Source of the DNA: Candidatus Pantoea deserta
GTDB taxonomy: Bacteria; Pseudomonadota; Gammaproteobacteria; Enterobacterales; Enterobacteriaceae
Length of the DNA: 64,000 bases
NCBI RefSeq assembly: GCF_003813865.1
Contig: NZ_RMVG01000005.1
Span: 169,616-233,615 of the forward strand
Reading direction: 5' to 3'
Positions within the stretch are counted from its first letter, which is position 1. Every line of letters starts with the position of its first letter. The translations under genes and the position numbers were made by a program. Shown piece by piece: positions 44,746 through 54,083 of this stretch. The notes under the pieces are model-generated. The model saw nothing but the letters and a program-made list of their open reading frames with translations, was not told where the DNA came from and ran no database searches.

Positions 44746-45335
44746 GCATGGCGTTCGGTCAGGCGCTCGTAGTAGTTGCGCACCGCGGGCAGGCTGGGAT
44801 GGTCCAGCGGCGTTTCATACCAGCGGTTGACCGCCAGCCCGACGCCAATATCCGCCAGCGTAAAATTGCGCCCTGCGACATAGCGCCCTGTTTTCTCCAG
44901 CTGCTGGTTGAGAATGCCCATAGTATGGGACCAGCCTTTGCACGCCGCGGCCAGCAGCCGCGGGTCCTGATGGGCGGGGGAATTGCGCACCAGCGACATA
45001 AAGGCGTAGCGCCATGAGGTGTTAAGTTCGGTGGACTGCCAGTCCATCCACTGATCCACAGGCGCGCGGGCGCGTGGATTTTGCGGATAGAGCCAGTCGC
45101 CTTCATAGGCGGTCGCCAGATAGCGCAGAATCGCGTTTGACTCCCATAGCACCAGGTCGTCGTCAATTAATACCGGGACCAGGGCGTTGGGATTAAGCGC
45201 AAGAAATTCCGGTTTGTGCAGCGAGCTGGGATCGGCGCCCCAGTCTTCGCGCTCGAAGTCGAGATCCAGTTCATCACACAACCAGAGCACTTTGCGCACG
45301 TTAATGGATGAGTCGCGCCCAAGAATTTTCAGCAT
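44712..45335 (-). CDS. glutathione S-transferase family protein
   Basis: This 207-residue protein has an N-terminal thioredoxin-like domain (ILGRDSSINVRKVLWLCDEL, with the Ser of SINVRK in the active-site position, and the gamma-glutamyl-binding WESNAILRYLA) and an all-helical C-terminal domain with the conserved FTLADIGVG. It is expected to be cytoplasmic, conjugating or reducing with glutathione. AGGAG precedes the ATG. Specific class and substrate are unknown. The PhzF-like gene is divergent, about 100 bp away. Confidence 0.88.
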   Translation of the reverse strand: MLKILGRDSSINVRKVLWLCDELDLDFEREDWGADPSSLHKPEFLALNPNALVPVLIDDDLVLWESNAILRYLATAYEGDWLYPQNPRARAPVDQWMDWQSTELNTSWRYAFMSLVRNSPAHQDPRLLAAACKGWSHTMGILNQQLEKTGRYVAGRNFTLADIGVGLAVNRWYETPLDHPSLPAVRNYYERLTERHAYTVWGRNGTP

Positions 45336-45433
45336 AACGGTCTCCTGCGGGGATTGTTAACATATTGATAACCCTGTCGTGGAGTAAACGCAAATCCCAG
45401 GCGTGTAAATGCCCTGTTGAGAAAGGAGTAAGA

Positions 45434-46282
45434 ATGAAAGTCGCGTTTAAGCAGGTCGATGTCTTTACCTCGTCAGCGTTCAATGGCAATCCGCTGGCGG
45501 TGATTCTGGATGCGCAGGGGCTGGATGACGAGCAGCTGCTGGCCATCGCCCGCTGGACCAATTTGTCGGAAACCACCTTTGTGCTGCCGCCGCAGCATCC
45601 GCAGGCCGACTATCGGGTGCGCATTTTTACCGTCGAGGGCGAGCTGCCGTTTGCCGGGCATCCCACGCTGGGCACGGCGCATGCGCTGCTGGAAGCGGGC
45701 TGGCCGACAAAAACGCCAGGCAGGATTGTGCAGGAGTGCGGCGTCGGCAACGTGACGGTCACTATTGCCGCCGATGGTTCGCTGGCGTTTGCCGCGCCGG
45801 AGGCGACGATTACGCCGTTTACCGACGCGCTGATGGGCAACGCGCTGAACTGCGAACTGTTCGATACCACCCAGACGCCCGTCGTGGTGGATATGGGGAT
45901 TCGCTGGCTGTTAATTCCGATGATTAGCGCCGATGCGGTGCTGGCGATCAAACCCGCCGTCAGCGATTTGCAGCGCCTGATTGCCCATGCCGGCGCGAAC
46001 GGCGTGATGCCCTTTGGTCCGCTGGCGCACGGCGAGAGCGAACAGTATGAGGTGCGCGGCCTGCTGGTAGAGAACGGCAGCCTGACGGAAGATCCCGTCA
46101 CCGGCAGCGCCAACGCCTGCCTGGCGCGCTACTTTGCCGCGCAGGGCCAGCTGCGCGACTATCGCGCGCGTCAGGGAACGGCCATTCAGCGTCAGGGCCG
46201 CGTCCAGGTGCGCTACGACGGCGATAGCATCTGGGTGGGCGGTCAGACCGTTACGGTGATTGACGGCACTATCGCCCTGTAG
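45434..46282 (+). CDS. PhzF-family epimerase/isomerase
   Basis: This 282-residue protein has the PhzF fold of two similar halves: KQVDVFTSSAFNGNPLAVI, the conserved catalytic Glu in TNLSETTFVLPP (about 46), FTVEGELPFAGHPTLGTAHA and the second-half EDPVTGSANACLARY. True PhzF acts in phenazine synthesis. No other phz gene is present here, so this is one of the many PhzF relatives of unknown substrate (YddE-like). The ATG at 45434 has AGGAG upstream and gives the standard N-terminus. Confidence 0.88.
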   Translation: MKVAFKQVDVFTSSAFNGNPLAVILDAQGLDDEQLLAIARWTNLSETTFVLPPQHPQADYRVRIFTVEGELPFAGHPTLGTAHALLEAGWPTKTPGRIVQECGVGNVTVTIAADGSLAFAAPEATITPFTDALMGNALNCELFDTTQTPVVVDMGIRWLLIPMISADAVLAIKPAVSDLQRLIAHAGANGVMPFGPLAHGESEQYEVRGLLVENGSLTEDPVTGSANACLARYFAAQGQLRDYRARQGTAIQRQGRVQVRYDGDSIWVGGQTVTVIDGTIAL

Positions 46283-46329
46283 CCGTAGCGCCCGATACGC
46301 GGGCCGCTTTGCGTTTTCCTGCGCGCGCA

Positions 46330-46355
46330 GACGCGCCTCTTGCCTGAGGCGCGTC
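46330..46355. terminator. perfect hairpin between convergent genes
   Basis: GACGCGCCTC (46330-46339) pairs with GAGGCGCGTC (46346-46355) with a TTGCCT loop. It lies between the convergent PhzF and SDR genes and is probably a shared terminator, though a T-tract is lacking. Confidence 0.5.
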
Positions 46356-46439
46356 CGTTAGCGCGCCCGCTCTCTTCCCGACGCTGAGGGCGCGTGGCCT
46401 GGCTTTCCGGCTGACGCCATCCGCCGCTGCCCCTGCGGC

Positions 46440-47198
46440 TTACAGTGCCTGTCCGCCTGATGCCTCAATGCGCTGGGCGGTGATCCAGCCGGTCTCATCG
46501 CTGAGAATGGCGCTGATCGCGTCGCCAATATCATCCGGCTGGCCCACGCGGCCTAGCGCGGTAAAGGCGGCGATAGCGTCATTAATCTCTTTGTTATCGC
46601 GCACGCGACCGCCGCCAAAATCGGTTTCAATCGCGCCCGGCGCCAGGATATTGACGCGAATACGGCGCTCGCCCAGCTCTCTCGCCTGATAGCGCGTCAG
46701 GACTTCCATCGCGCCTTTCATGGCGGCGTAGGTGCCAGAGCCAGGGTAGGTAATGCGCGTCAGGCCGCTGGAGAGATTGAGAATGCGGCCGCCGTCATTG
46801 ATCAGCGGCAGCAGCTTTTGCGTCAGGAAATAGGGTCCCTTAAAGTGCACGTTGACCAGCGCATCGAACTCCTCTTCAGTGGTTTCGCTAAACGGCTTAT
46901 AGTGACCGTGTCCGGCGTTGTTCACTAAATAGTCAAAACGGTCCCGCTGCCATGTGCTGCTCAACGCTTTTTTAACGTCGGAGACGAAGCCGTCAAACTG
47001 ACGGGTATCGCCGACATCCAGTCGCAGCGCGACCGCACGGCGGCCCAGCGCTTCGATCTCTTTCACCACGGCCTGGGCTTCCTCTTCATGGCTGCGCCAG
47101 GTAAAAAGAATATCGACGCCTTTTGCGGCCAGTTTCAGGGCTGCATTCTTACCTAAACCCCGGTTCGCTCCGGTAATCAGTGCAATTTTATGACTCAT
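46440..47198 (-). CDS. short-chain dehydrogenase/reductase
   Basis: This 252-residue classical SDR has the Rossmann motif TGANRGLG (about residues 9-16), the NNAGHGH strand, a catalytic Ser in NLSSGL, the Tyr and Lys in TYAAMKGAM and the cofactor-side LAPGAIETDFGG. It is an NAD(P)H-dependent oxidoreductase of unknown substrate. The ATG at 47198 is chosen for its AGGAG. A LysR regulator is divergent with 115 bp between starts and very probably controls it. Confidence 0.9.
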   Translation of the reverse strand: MSHKIALITGANRGLGKNAALKLAAKGVDILFTWRSHEEEAQAVVKEIEALGRRAVALRLDVGDTRQFDGFVSDVKKALSSTWQRDRFDYLVNNAGHGHYKPFSETTEEEFDALVNVHFKGPYFLTQKLLPLINDGGRILNLSSGLTRITYPGSGTYAAMKGAMEVLTRYQARELGERRIRVNILAPGAIETDFGGGRVRDNKEINDAIAAFTALGRVGQPDDIGDAISAILSDETGWITAQRIEASGGQAL

Positions 47199-47313
47199 GT
47201 TTTGCTCCTGTTGCAAAATTGAACACCAAATCAGGATATTCCCGAATAATTGATCTATAAACGCATGGGAATACGCAGCACTGTTTCACTTACAACAACA
47301 ATCGGTGAACAAC

Positions 47314-48213
47314 ATGGATAAAATTCACGCAATGCAGGTTTTTGTGCGGGTTGCCGAGATGGGCAGTTTTACCCGTGCGGCAGAGAGTTTAGGCCTGCCG
47401 AAAGGCAGCGTGTCACGCCAGTTGCAGGCGCTGGAAAATCAGATGGGCACCCGGCTGCTTCATCGCACCACGCGCCGCGTGCAGCTCACTCAGGACGGGC
47501 TGGTCTATTACGATCGCTGCCTCGACCTGCTGTCGATGATTGACGATATGGACAGTCTGTTTCAGCACGATCCCGCCACGCTGAGCGGAAAGCTGCGCGT
47601 GGATATGTCAGTGGCGATGGCGACCGGCTTTATCCTGCCGCGTCTGCCGGAGTTCTTACAGAACTACCCCGGCATAGAGATTGAACTCAGCAGCAGCGAC
47701 CGCATGGTGGATGTGATTCGGGAAGGTTTTGACTGCGTTATCCGCGTCGGTGAATTAAAAGATTCCGGTTTAATTGCGCGAAAGATCGGCACCTATACTT
47801 TGATTAACTGCGCCAGCCCTGGCTACCTTTCCCGCTTCGGCATGCCGACGCGGCTGGAAGAGCTGTCTTCGCACGCCATGGTGCATTATGCGCAGCAGCT
47901 CGGTCTGCCTTCGCCAGGCTTTGAGTATTTCGACGGCAAACAGTGCCACTATGTGCAGACCGGCGGCGTGGTCACGGTCAACAGCACCGAAACCTATCGC
48001 GCCGCCTGCCTGGCCGGGCTGGGGATTATTCAGGTTCCGGCGATGGGCATTCATCCCCTGCTGGAGTCTGGCAAGCTGGTGGAAGTTCTGCACGCTTTTC
48101 CGGCGAAGCCGATGCCGATTTCGCTGCTTTACCCCCATCGGCGCAATGTGGCGCGGCGCGTGCGCGTGTTTATGGAGTGGCTGAGTCAGGTGTTACAGGA
48201 GTATGTCACCTGA
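47314..48213 (+). CDS. LysR-type transcriptional regulator
   Basis: This 299-residue LysR regulator has an N-terminal HTH (MQVFVRVAEMGSFTRAAESL, then KGSVSRQLQALENQMG) and an effector domain with VIRVGELKDSGLIARKIG, typical of the subgroup that represses or activates a divergent oxidoreductase. An upstream GTG (47305) is an alternative start. The likely target is the divergent SDR gene. The ligand is unknown. Confidence 0.87.
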   Translation: MDKIHAMQVFVRVAEMGSFTRAAESLGLPKGSVSRQLQALENQMGTRLLHRTTRRVQLTQDGLVYYDRCLDLLSMIDDMDSLFQHDPATLSGKLRVDMSVAMATGFILPRLPEFLQNYPGIEIELSSSDRMVDVIREGFDCVIRVGELKDSGLIARKIGTYTLINCASPGYLSRFGMPTRLEELSSHAMVHYAQQLGLPSPGFEYFDGKQCHYVQTGGVVTVNSTETYRAACLAGLGIIQVPAMGIHPLLESGKLVEVLHAFPAKPMPISLLYPHRRNVARRVRVFMEWLSQVLQEYVT

Positions 48214-48258
48214 GCGGCTATAATTGCCTTTTTATGTTAAGCAGGATAATCACTGTCT

Positions 48259-49275
48259 ATGACGGACAAACAGGAAAACTCAACTCATCCCGAATCCCCT
48301 AAACCGCTGATTGACATTCAGACCGGCAACAAAACCGTTGACGGCTCGATCCGGCGCGTATCGCGCTTTGCCGCCTGGTTTCAGTCGATTCCGGCGGTGG
48401 CGCATTTTATTCGCGCGCTGGAGCGTTTTAACGATCGTCTGGGCAGCCAGTTCGGCGCAGCCATAACCTACTTCTCCTTCTTGTCGCTTATCCCGATTTT
48501 GATGGTCTCCTTTGCCGCCGTCGGTTTCGTGCTGGCCTCGAATCAGGATTTGCTGTCGGAACTGATCAATAAGATCGTTAACAGCATCAGCGATCCTACG
48601 CTGGCCACCACGCTGAAAAATACGGTAAACACCGCGATTCAGCAGCGCGCCACCGTCGGCATTACCGGTCTGCTGCTGGCGCTCTACTCCGGCATTAACT
48701 GGATGGGCAATCTGCGCGAAGCGGTGCGCGCCCAGTCGCGCGACGTCTGGGAACGTAAACCGGACGATCAGGAGAAGTTCTGGAAAAAATATCTGCGCGA
48801 TCTGATTTCACTCATCGGCCTGATGCTGGCGCTGGTGATTACCCTGTCGCTGACCTCGATCGCTGGCGCCGCACAGGCGGCCATTGTGCATGCGCTGGGG
48901 CTGGACCATGTGGAGTGGTTGCGTCCGGCGATGACCGCCATCGCGCTGTCTATCTCTATCCTGGCAAACTATCTGCTGTTTCTGTGGATATTCTGGATTT
49001 TGCCGCGCCATAAGCCGCGTAAGAAAGCGCTGTTTCGCGGCACGCTGCTGGCGGCCATCGGCTTTGAGGTGATTAAGTTTGTAATGACGCTGACTCTGCC
49101 GAAGCTGGCCTCCTCTCCGTCTGGCGCGGCTTTTGGGTCGGTACTGGGTCTGATGGCGTTCTTCTACTTTTTTGCCCGCCTGACGCTGTTCTGCGCCGCC
49201 TGGATTGCAACCGCGAAGTATAAAGACGACCCGCAGATGCCAGACGCCCGCCGCTCCTCGCGTCATGAAGTGTGA
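48259..49275 (+). CDS. yhjD: YhjD family inner membrane protein (BrkB/YihY superfamily)
   Basis: This 338-residue membrane protein matches E. coli YhjD (337 residues): SQFGAAITYFSFLSLIPILM at the first helix, the LYSGINWMGNLREAVRAQSRDVWER segment and about six helices. YhjD is genetically linked to lipid A precursor transport (suppressors of Kdo loss map there). It is followed by yhjE as in E. coli, which supports orthology. The ribosome-binding site is weak. Confidence 0.92.
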   Translation: MTDKQENSTHPESPKPLIDIQTGNKTVDGSIRRVSRFAAWFQSIPAVAHFIRALERFNDRLGSQFGAAITYFSFLSLIPILMVSFAAVGFVLASNQDLLSELINKIVNSISDPTLATTLKNTVNTAIQQRATVGITGLLLALYSGINWMGNLREAVRAQSRDVWERKPDDQEKFWKKYLRDLISLIGLMLALVITLSLTSIAGAAQAAIVHALGLDHVEWLRPAMTAIALSISILANYLLFLWIFWILPRHKPRKKALFRGTLLAAIGFEVIKFVMTLTLPKLASSPSGAAFGSVLGLMAFFYFFARLTLFCAAWIATAKYKDDPQMPDARRSSRHEV

Positions 49276-49550
49276 CAGAACGTAAAGGGTAGCGAAAAAT
49301 TTTCCCCTTTGGCTATTTTTCATGCAAACAGCAGGATGAATAGCTAAAGGGTCACTTTTATTTGCCTGTTTTATAGAGATTCCCGCTGCAAAAGGCGGGC
49401 TTCTCCCTGCCTTAATCCGCGCATTCCATTTCGACACAAATTATTCACTTTTTCGGCGAAAAAGCCCGTTCTGACGCGGTTTTTCACCGTTGAATGGCAC
49501 AGAACAGGTGCGTAATATTCTTGCTCTCTATTTACAATTAAGAAACAGTT

Positions 49551-50885
49551 ATGCAAGCCTCCATCACAGAACCCCTGAAAAAGTCACACGACGATACGCC
49601 CGTCAATTCTCGCGGCAAAGTCGTGGTGGCTTCGCTGGTCGGAACGGCCATCGAATTTTTCGATTTCTATATCTACGCTACGGCGGCGGTCATTGTCTTC
49701 CCGCATATATTCTTCCCTCAGGGTGATAACACGGTGGCGACGCTACAGTCGCTGGCTACTTTCGCCATTGCCTTTGTGGCTCGTCCCATTGGCTCTGCGC
49801 TGTTTGGTCACTTCGGCGACCGCGTTGGACGCAAGGCGACGCTGGTCGCCTCGCTGCTGACCATGGGGATCTCAACCGTGGTGATCGGCCTGCTGCCGGG
49901 CTATCAGTCGATCGGCGTGGCCGCTCCGCTGCTGCTGGCGCTGGCGCGCTTTGGTCAGGGGCTTGGTCTCGGCGGTGAATGGGGCGGCGCGGCGCTGCTG
50001 GCGACGGAAAATGCGCCAGCGAAAAAGCGCGCGCTTTACGGATCCTTCCCGCAGCTTGGCGCGCCGATTGGCTTCTTCTTCGCCAACGGCACCTTTCTGC
50101 TGCTCTCCTGGCTGTTGACCGACGAGCAGTTTATGCAGTGGGGCTGGCGCGTTCCCTTTATCCTGTCAGCGGTGCTGGTGCTGATTGGTCTCTATGTGCG
50201 CGTCTCGCTGCATGAAAGCCCGGTGTTCGCGAAGGTGCAGAAAGAGAAAAAACAGGTGCGGGTTCCCATCGCCGCGCTGCTGAGCAAGCATCTGACCGCC
50301 ACCATCCTCGGCACCTTTATTATGCTGGCGACCTATACGCTGTTCTACATTATGACGGTCTACTCTATGAGCTATGGCACCGCGCCTGCGCCAGCCGGTC
50401 TGGGCTTTTCCCGCAACAGCTTCCTGTGGATGTTGATGGTGGCGGTGATTGGTTTCGGCGTAATGGTGCCGATTGCCGGCTTGCTGGCCGATCGCTTTGG
50501 TCGTCGTAAAACCATGATTACCATTACGCTGCTGATTATCGCCTTCGCCTTCTTGTTTCCGTCGATGCTGGGTTCCGGCTCACAGGCGCTGGTAATGGCT
50601 TTCCTGCTGCTCGGCCTGAGCGTGATGGGACTGACCTTCGGCCCAATGGGCGCGCTGTTGCCGGAGCTGTTCCCGACCGAAGTGCGTTATACCGGAGCGT
50701 CTTTCTCCTATAATCTGTCGTCGATTCTTGGCGCGTCGGTTGCGCCCTATATCGCCACCTGGCTGAACGCTAACTACGGCCTGCAGGCGGTCGGATATTA
50801 TCTGGCGGCTATGGCGGCGCTGACGCTGATTGCATTAATCGCCTGTAAAGAGACGCGTCATCAGACGCTGTATGAAGCGGTCTGA
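49551..50885 (+). CDS. yhjE: YhjE, MFS transporter of the metabolite:H+ symporter family
   Basis: This 444-residue, 12-helix MHS-family transporter is nearly collinear with E. coli YhjE: TAIEFFDFYIYATAAVIVF, FGHFGDRVGRKATL (loop 2-3 signature) and LGLGGEWGGAALLATENAP. Substrates of YhjE are not settled; relatives carry dicarboxylates, proline or shikimate. The order yhjD-yhjE is conserved. A good terminator follows. The 275-bp gap before it should hold its promoter. Confidence 0.93.
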   Translation: MQASITEPLKKSHDDTPVNSRGKVVVASLVGTAIEFFDFYIYATAAVIVFPHIFFPQGDNTVATLQSLATFAIAFVARPIGSALFGHFGDRVGRKATLVASLLTMGISTVVIGLLPGYQSIGVAAPLLLALARFGQGLGLGGEWGGAALLATENAPAKKRALYGSFPQLGAPIGFFFANGTFLLLSWLLTDEQFMQWGWRVPFILSAVLVLIGLYVRVSLHESPVFAKVQKEKKQVRVPIAALLSKHLTATILGTFIMLATYTLFYIMTVYSMSYGTAPAPAGLGFSRNSFLWMLMVAVIGFGVMVPIAGLLADRFGRRKTMITITLLIIAFAFLFPSMLGSGSQALVMAFLLLGLSVMGLTFGPMGALLPELFPTEVRYTGASFSYNLSSILGASVAPYIATWLNANYGLQAVGYYLAAMAALTLIALIACKETRHQTLYEAV

Positions 50886-50893
50886 TACCCCTG

Positions 50894-50920
50894 ATAAACC
50901 CGGCGCTGGCCGGGTTTATT
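50894..50920 (+). terminator. rho-independent terminator of yhjE
   Basis: ATAAACCCGGC (50894-50904) pairs with GCCGGGTTTAT (50909-50919) with a GCTG loop, eight bases after the yhjE stop. Confidence 0.85.
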
Positions 50921-51089
50921 GCAGTTAATCTCTCCTGTCACGACAGACAGCCGCCAGGCTCACTCTCTTCTTCTCCCCTGTACAGTCTCACGACACCTCT
51001 GAGCGGTCCGATTTGACGCTGTATTTGCGCTTTAGCGATCGCTATTCATACCGACTATTACTGAATAAGAGAGTGATGAAAAGCCGCTT

Positions 51090-51431
51090 ATGACCCGTAT
51101 AGCGTCTTCCGGTTTTTCATCCGACGCCACAAAAGCAGCGATCGTCTCGCAGATAAACTATGTGAGACAACGAATCGATAAACTGATGACTCTGCGTATT
51201 GATAAACGATGTGGCACTGAAAATCGCGCCAGCAGGCAGGAGCTGGAAAAAATTGAGTCGCAGATTCGCCAGTTGCAGCCGCAACAAAATCAACTGGAAC
51301 ACCGCAAAGACAATATAACCATTCAGCAGAAGCAGCTGGAGAAAAAGGCGGCAAGCCAGCAGACATTCATAAAGAAAATGCGCCTGCTCGCCAGATCGAT
51401 CTCTACGTTTGAAAAACGCGGAGGCGCATAG
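51090..51431 (+). CDS. small coiled-coil protein, FlxA-like
   Basis: This 113-residue protein has no signal peptide or membrane helix. After a Ser-rich start (MTRIASSGFSSDATKAA) nearly the whole chain is predicted coiled coil, with heptad-like Leu/Ile and many Gln/Lys (ELEKIESQIRQLQPQQNQLE). This layout resembles the FlxA-like family, of which the founding member is flagellar-class regulated, but the similarity is by type only. It lies alone between the yhjE terminator and the ilvC terminator. Confidence 0.6.
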   Translation: MTRIASSGFSSDATKAAIVSQINYVRQRIDKLMTLRIDKRCGTENRASRQELEKIESQIRQLQPQQNQLEHRKDNITIQQKQLEKKAASQQTFIKKMRLLARSISTFEKRGGA

Positions 51432-51509
51432 CGAAAAACAGCGCGCGACAGGTAGCCTCGATTAAGACCCAGGCGGCTGCTTCTGATTAAAATATTTCTG
51501 TCTGACGTG

Positions 51510-51535
51510 AAAAACCCCGGCGAGCCGGGGTTTTT
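51510..51535. terminator. bidirectional terminator between the coiled-coil gene and ilvC
   Basis: AAAAACCCCGGC (51510-51521) pairs with GCCGGGGTTTTT (51524-51535). The stem has A/T runs at its base on both sides, so it works for both convergent genes. Confidence 0.92.
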
Positions 51536-51564
51536 ACGTGCTGAAAACGGTGGGGCGCGCTGGC

Positions 51565-53040
51565 TTAGCCTGCGACAGCAATACGCTTCATATCGGTCAT
51601 GTAACCACGCAGCTTGCGGCCCACGGTTTCGATAGGATGCTGACGAATCGCTTCGTTGACGTCACGCAGCTGCGCGTTATCAACCTGCGTACCCTCGATA
51701 GCCTTGCCCAGATCGCCTGGTTGCAGCGTGGTCATAAACTCTTTCAGCAGCGGCACGGCGGCAAAGGAGAACAGGTAGTTGCCGTATTCAGCGGTGTCGG
51801 AGATCACCACGTTCATCTCATACAGACGCTTACGCGCGATGGTGTTGGCGATCAGCGGCAGCTCGTGCAGTGATTCATAGTAGGCCGACTCTTCGATAAT
51901 GCCTGCGTCCACCATGGTTTCAAACGCCAGCTCTACGCCCGCTTTAACCATTGCGACCATCAGCACGCCTTTATCATAGTACTCCTGCTCTTCGATTTTA
52001 CCCTCGAACTGCGGCGCGGTTTCGAACGCGGTTTTGCCGGTCTCTTCACGCCAGGTCAGCAGGTTTTTGTCATCGTTGGCCCAGTCGGCCATCATGCCGG
52101 AAGAGAATTCGCCGGAGATGATGTCGTCCATGTGCTTCTGGAACAGCGGAGCCATGATGGTTTTCAGCTGCTCTGACAGCGCGTAAGCGCGCAGTTTAGC
52201 CGGGTTAGAGAGACGGTCCATCATCAGCGTAATGCCGCCGAACTTCAGCGATTCGGTGATGGTTTCCCAGCCGAACTGAATCAGTTTTTCGGTATAGGCT
52301 GGGTCGTGGCCTTCTGCTACCAGCTTGTCGAAGCAGAGCAGCGAACCGGCCTGCAACATACCGCACAGAATGGTCTGCTCACCCATCAGGTCCGATTTTA
52401 CTTCGGCGACGAATGACGACTCCAGTACGCCGGCACGATCGCCGCCGGTCGCTGCGGCCCAGGCTTTCGCAATGGCCATGCCTTCGCCTTTCGGATCGTT
52501 TTCCGGGTGAACGGCGATCAGGGTCGGCACGCCGAAACCACGCTTGTACTCTTCACGTACTTCGGTACCCGGACACTTCGGCGCCACCATAACCACGGTG
52601 ATGTCTTTACGGATGGTTTCGCCTACTTCAACGATGTTGAAGCCGTGCGAGTAGCCCAGCGCCGCGCCGTCTTTCATCAGCGGCTGCACAGCCTGAACCA
52701 CAGAGGAGTGCTGCTTGTCCGGCGTCAGGTTAACCACCAGATCGGCCTGCGGGATCAGCTCTTCATAGGTGCCGACTTTAAACCCGTTTTCGGTTGCCTT
52801 GCGCCAGGAGGCGCGCTTCTCAGCGATGGCTTCGGCGCGCAGCGCGTAAGAGACGTCCAGACCCGAATCACGCATGTTCAGACCCTGATTAAGGCCCTGC
52901 GCGCCACAGCCCACGATAACCACTTTTTTCCCTTTCAGGAAGCTGGCGCCGTCCGCGAACTCATCGCGCGCCATAAAGCGACATTTGCCTAACTGCGCTA
53001 ACTGGTTGCGCAGATTCAGTGTGTTGAAGTAGTTAGCCAT
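51565..53040 (-). CDS. ilvC: ketol-acid reductoisomerase (class II)
   Basis: This 491-residue protein is the same length as E. coli IlvC. It converts acetolactate or acetohydroxybutyrate to the dihydroxy acid with NADPH and Mg2+. It shows [20 protein letters not shown] at the start, the NADPH fold [20 protein letters not shown] and two knotted C-terminal repeats. The ATG at 53040 is chosen to match the E. coli N-terminus. It is transcribed divergently from ilvY, whose product activates it in the presence of substrate. Confidence 0.98.
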   Translation of the reverse strand: MANYFNTLNLRNQLAQLGKCRFMARDEFADGASFLKGKKVVIVGCGAQGLNQGLNMRDSGLDVSYALRAEAIAEKRASWRKATENGFKVGTYEELIPQADLVVNLTPDKQHSSVVQAVQPLMKDGAALGYSHGFNIVEVGETIRKDITVVMVAPKCPGTEVREEYKRGFGVPTLIAVHPENDPKGEGMAIAKAWAAATGGDRAGVLESSFVAEVKSDLMGEQTILCGMLQAGSLLCFDKLVAEGHDPAYTEKLIQFGWETITESLKFGGITLMMDRLSNPAKLRAYALSEQLKTIMAPLFQKHMDDIISGEFSSGMMADWANDDKNLLTWREETGKTAFETAPQFEGKIEEQEYYDKGVLMVAMVKAGVELAFETMVDAGIIEESAYYESLHELPLIANTIARKRLYEMNVVISDTAEYGNYLFSFAAVPLLKEFMTTLQPGDLGKAIEGTQVDNAQLRDVNEAIRQHPIETVGRKLRGYMTDMKRIAVAG

Positions 53041-53132
53041 GGGCACTCCGGTCAGATGTTGTGTTTGCTTTTGTCTGGTAACGACGCCGTCAGCAGCGCC
53101 GCGAATGACCCCATCATATGACAGGAAATCTG

Positions 53133-53178
53133 TTGCTTAAATTGATATATTAGCAAGGTCACATTGCAGTATCTGCAA
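53133..53178. promoter_or_regulatory. IlvY operator region (ilvY-ilvC control)
   Basis: The divergent spacer carries a perfect dyad TTGCAG-TAT-CTGCAA (53164-53178), a LysR-type T-N11-A site. A wider TTGC...GCAA pair lies at 53133-53156. Two tandem operators match what is known for E. coli IlvY, which autoregulates ilvY and activates ilvC. Placement is by inspection. Confidence 0.65.
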
Positions 53179-53201
53179 CATTACTCTGAAGGAAAAAGCG
53201 C

Positions 53202-54083
53202 ATGGATTTACGGGATCTCAAACTGTTTCTTCACCTGGCCGAAAGCTGTCACTTCGGTCGTACCGCGCGCGCGATGCACGTTAGCCCGTCAACGCTATCG
53301 CGCCAGATCCAGCGCCTTGAAGAGGATGTCGGCCACGCGCTGTTTCTGCGCGACAACCGCACGGTAACGCTGACCGAAGCGGGCGAACGTCTGCGCCAGT
53401 TTGCGCAGCAGACGCTGTTGCAGTATCAGCAGCTGCGCCATGCCATGGATCTCAACGGTCCCTCGCTGAGCGGCGAGCTACGTCTGTTCTGCTCGGTGAC
53501 CGCGGCCTATAGTCACTTACCGCCGATTCTGGACCGCTTTCGCGCCGAGCATCCGCAGGTTGAGATCAAGCTGACCACCGGCGATGCCGCCGATGCCATT
53601 GAGATGGTGCAGTCCGGCGAGGCGGATCTGGCGATTGCCGGGCGTCCCGAATCGCTGCCCGCCAGCATCGACTTTACGCCGCTGGGGCTGATCCCGCTGG
53701 TGCTGATCGCCCCGGCGTTGCCCTGCCCGGTGCGCAGCCAGGCGACGCAGGCGTCCCCCGACTGGGCGCAGATCCCGTTTATCCTGCCCGATCAGGGTCC
53801 CGCACGGCGCGCTATCGATCTGTGGTTTCGTCGTCATCGTCTCTCCAGCCCGCAGATTTACGCCACGGTTTCCGGGCATGAGGCGATTGTGTCGATGGTG
53901 GCACTGGGCTGCGGCATTGCGCTGCTGCCGGACGTGGTGCTGGAGAATAGCCCGGAACCGGTGCGCAATCGCGTGCTGACGCTGGAGGATGTGGAGTCGG
54001 TGGCGCCGCTGGAGCTGGGCGTCTGCGTACAAAAAAAGCGGCTCGGAGAGCCGCTGATTCATGCTTTCTGGCACCTGCTGTAG
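53202..54083 (+). CDS. ilvY: IlvY, LysR-type activator of ilvC
   Basis: This 293-residue LysR regulator has an N-terminal HTH (MDLRDLKLFLHLAESCHFGR, SPSTLSRQIQRLEEDVG). Position and start sequence match E. coli IlvY: divergent from ilvC and convergent with ilvA, with no base between their stops. It binds the tandem operators in the spacer and responds to acetolactate or acetohydroxybutyrate. Confidence 0.96.
   Translation: MDLRDLKLFLHLAESCHFGRTARAMHVSPSTLSRQIQRLEEDVGHALFLRDNRTVTLTEAGERLRQFAQQTLLQYQQLRHAMDLNGPSLSGELRLFCSVTAAYSHLPPILDRFRAEHPQVEIKLTTGDAADAIEMVQSGEADLAIAGRPESLPASIDFTPLGLIPLVLIAPALPCPVRSQATQASPDWAQIPFILPDQGPARRAIDLWFRRHRLSSPQIYATVSGHEAIVSMVALGCGIALLPDVVLENSPEPVRNRVLTLEDVESVAPLELGVCVQKKRLGEPLIHAFWHLL

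Noticed and set aside
45434..46282. Phenazine biosynthesis cluster
   Set aside because: Only a PhzF-like protein is present; no phzA-G partners surround it, and PhzF relatives are common in bacteria without phenazines.
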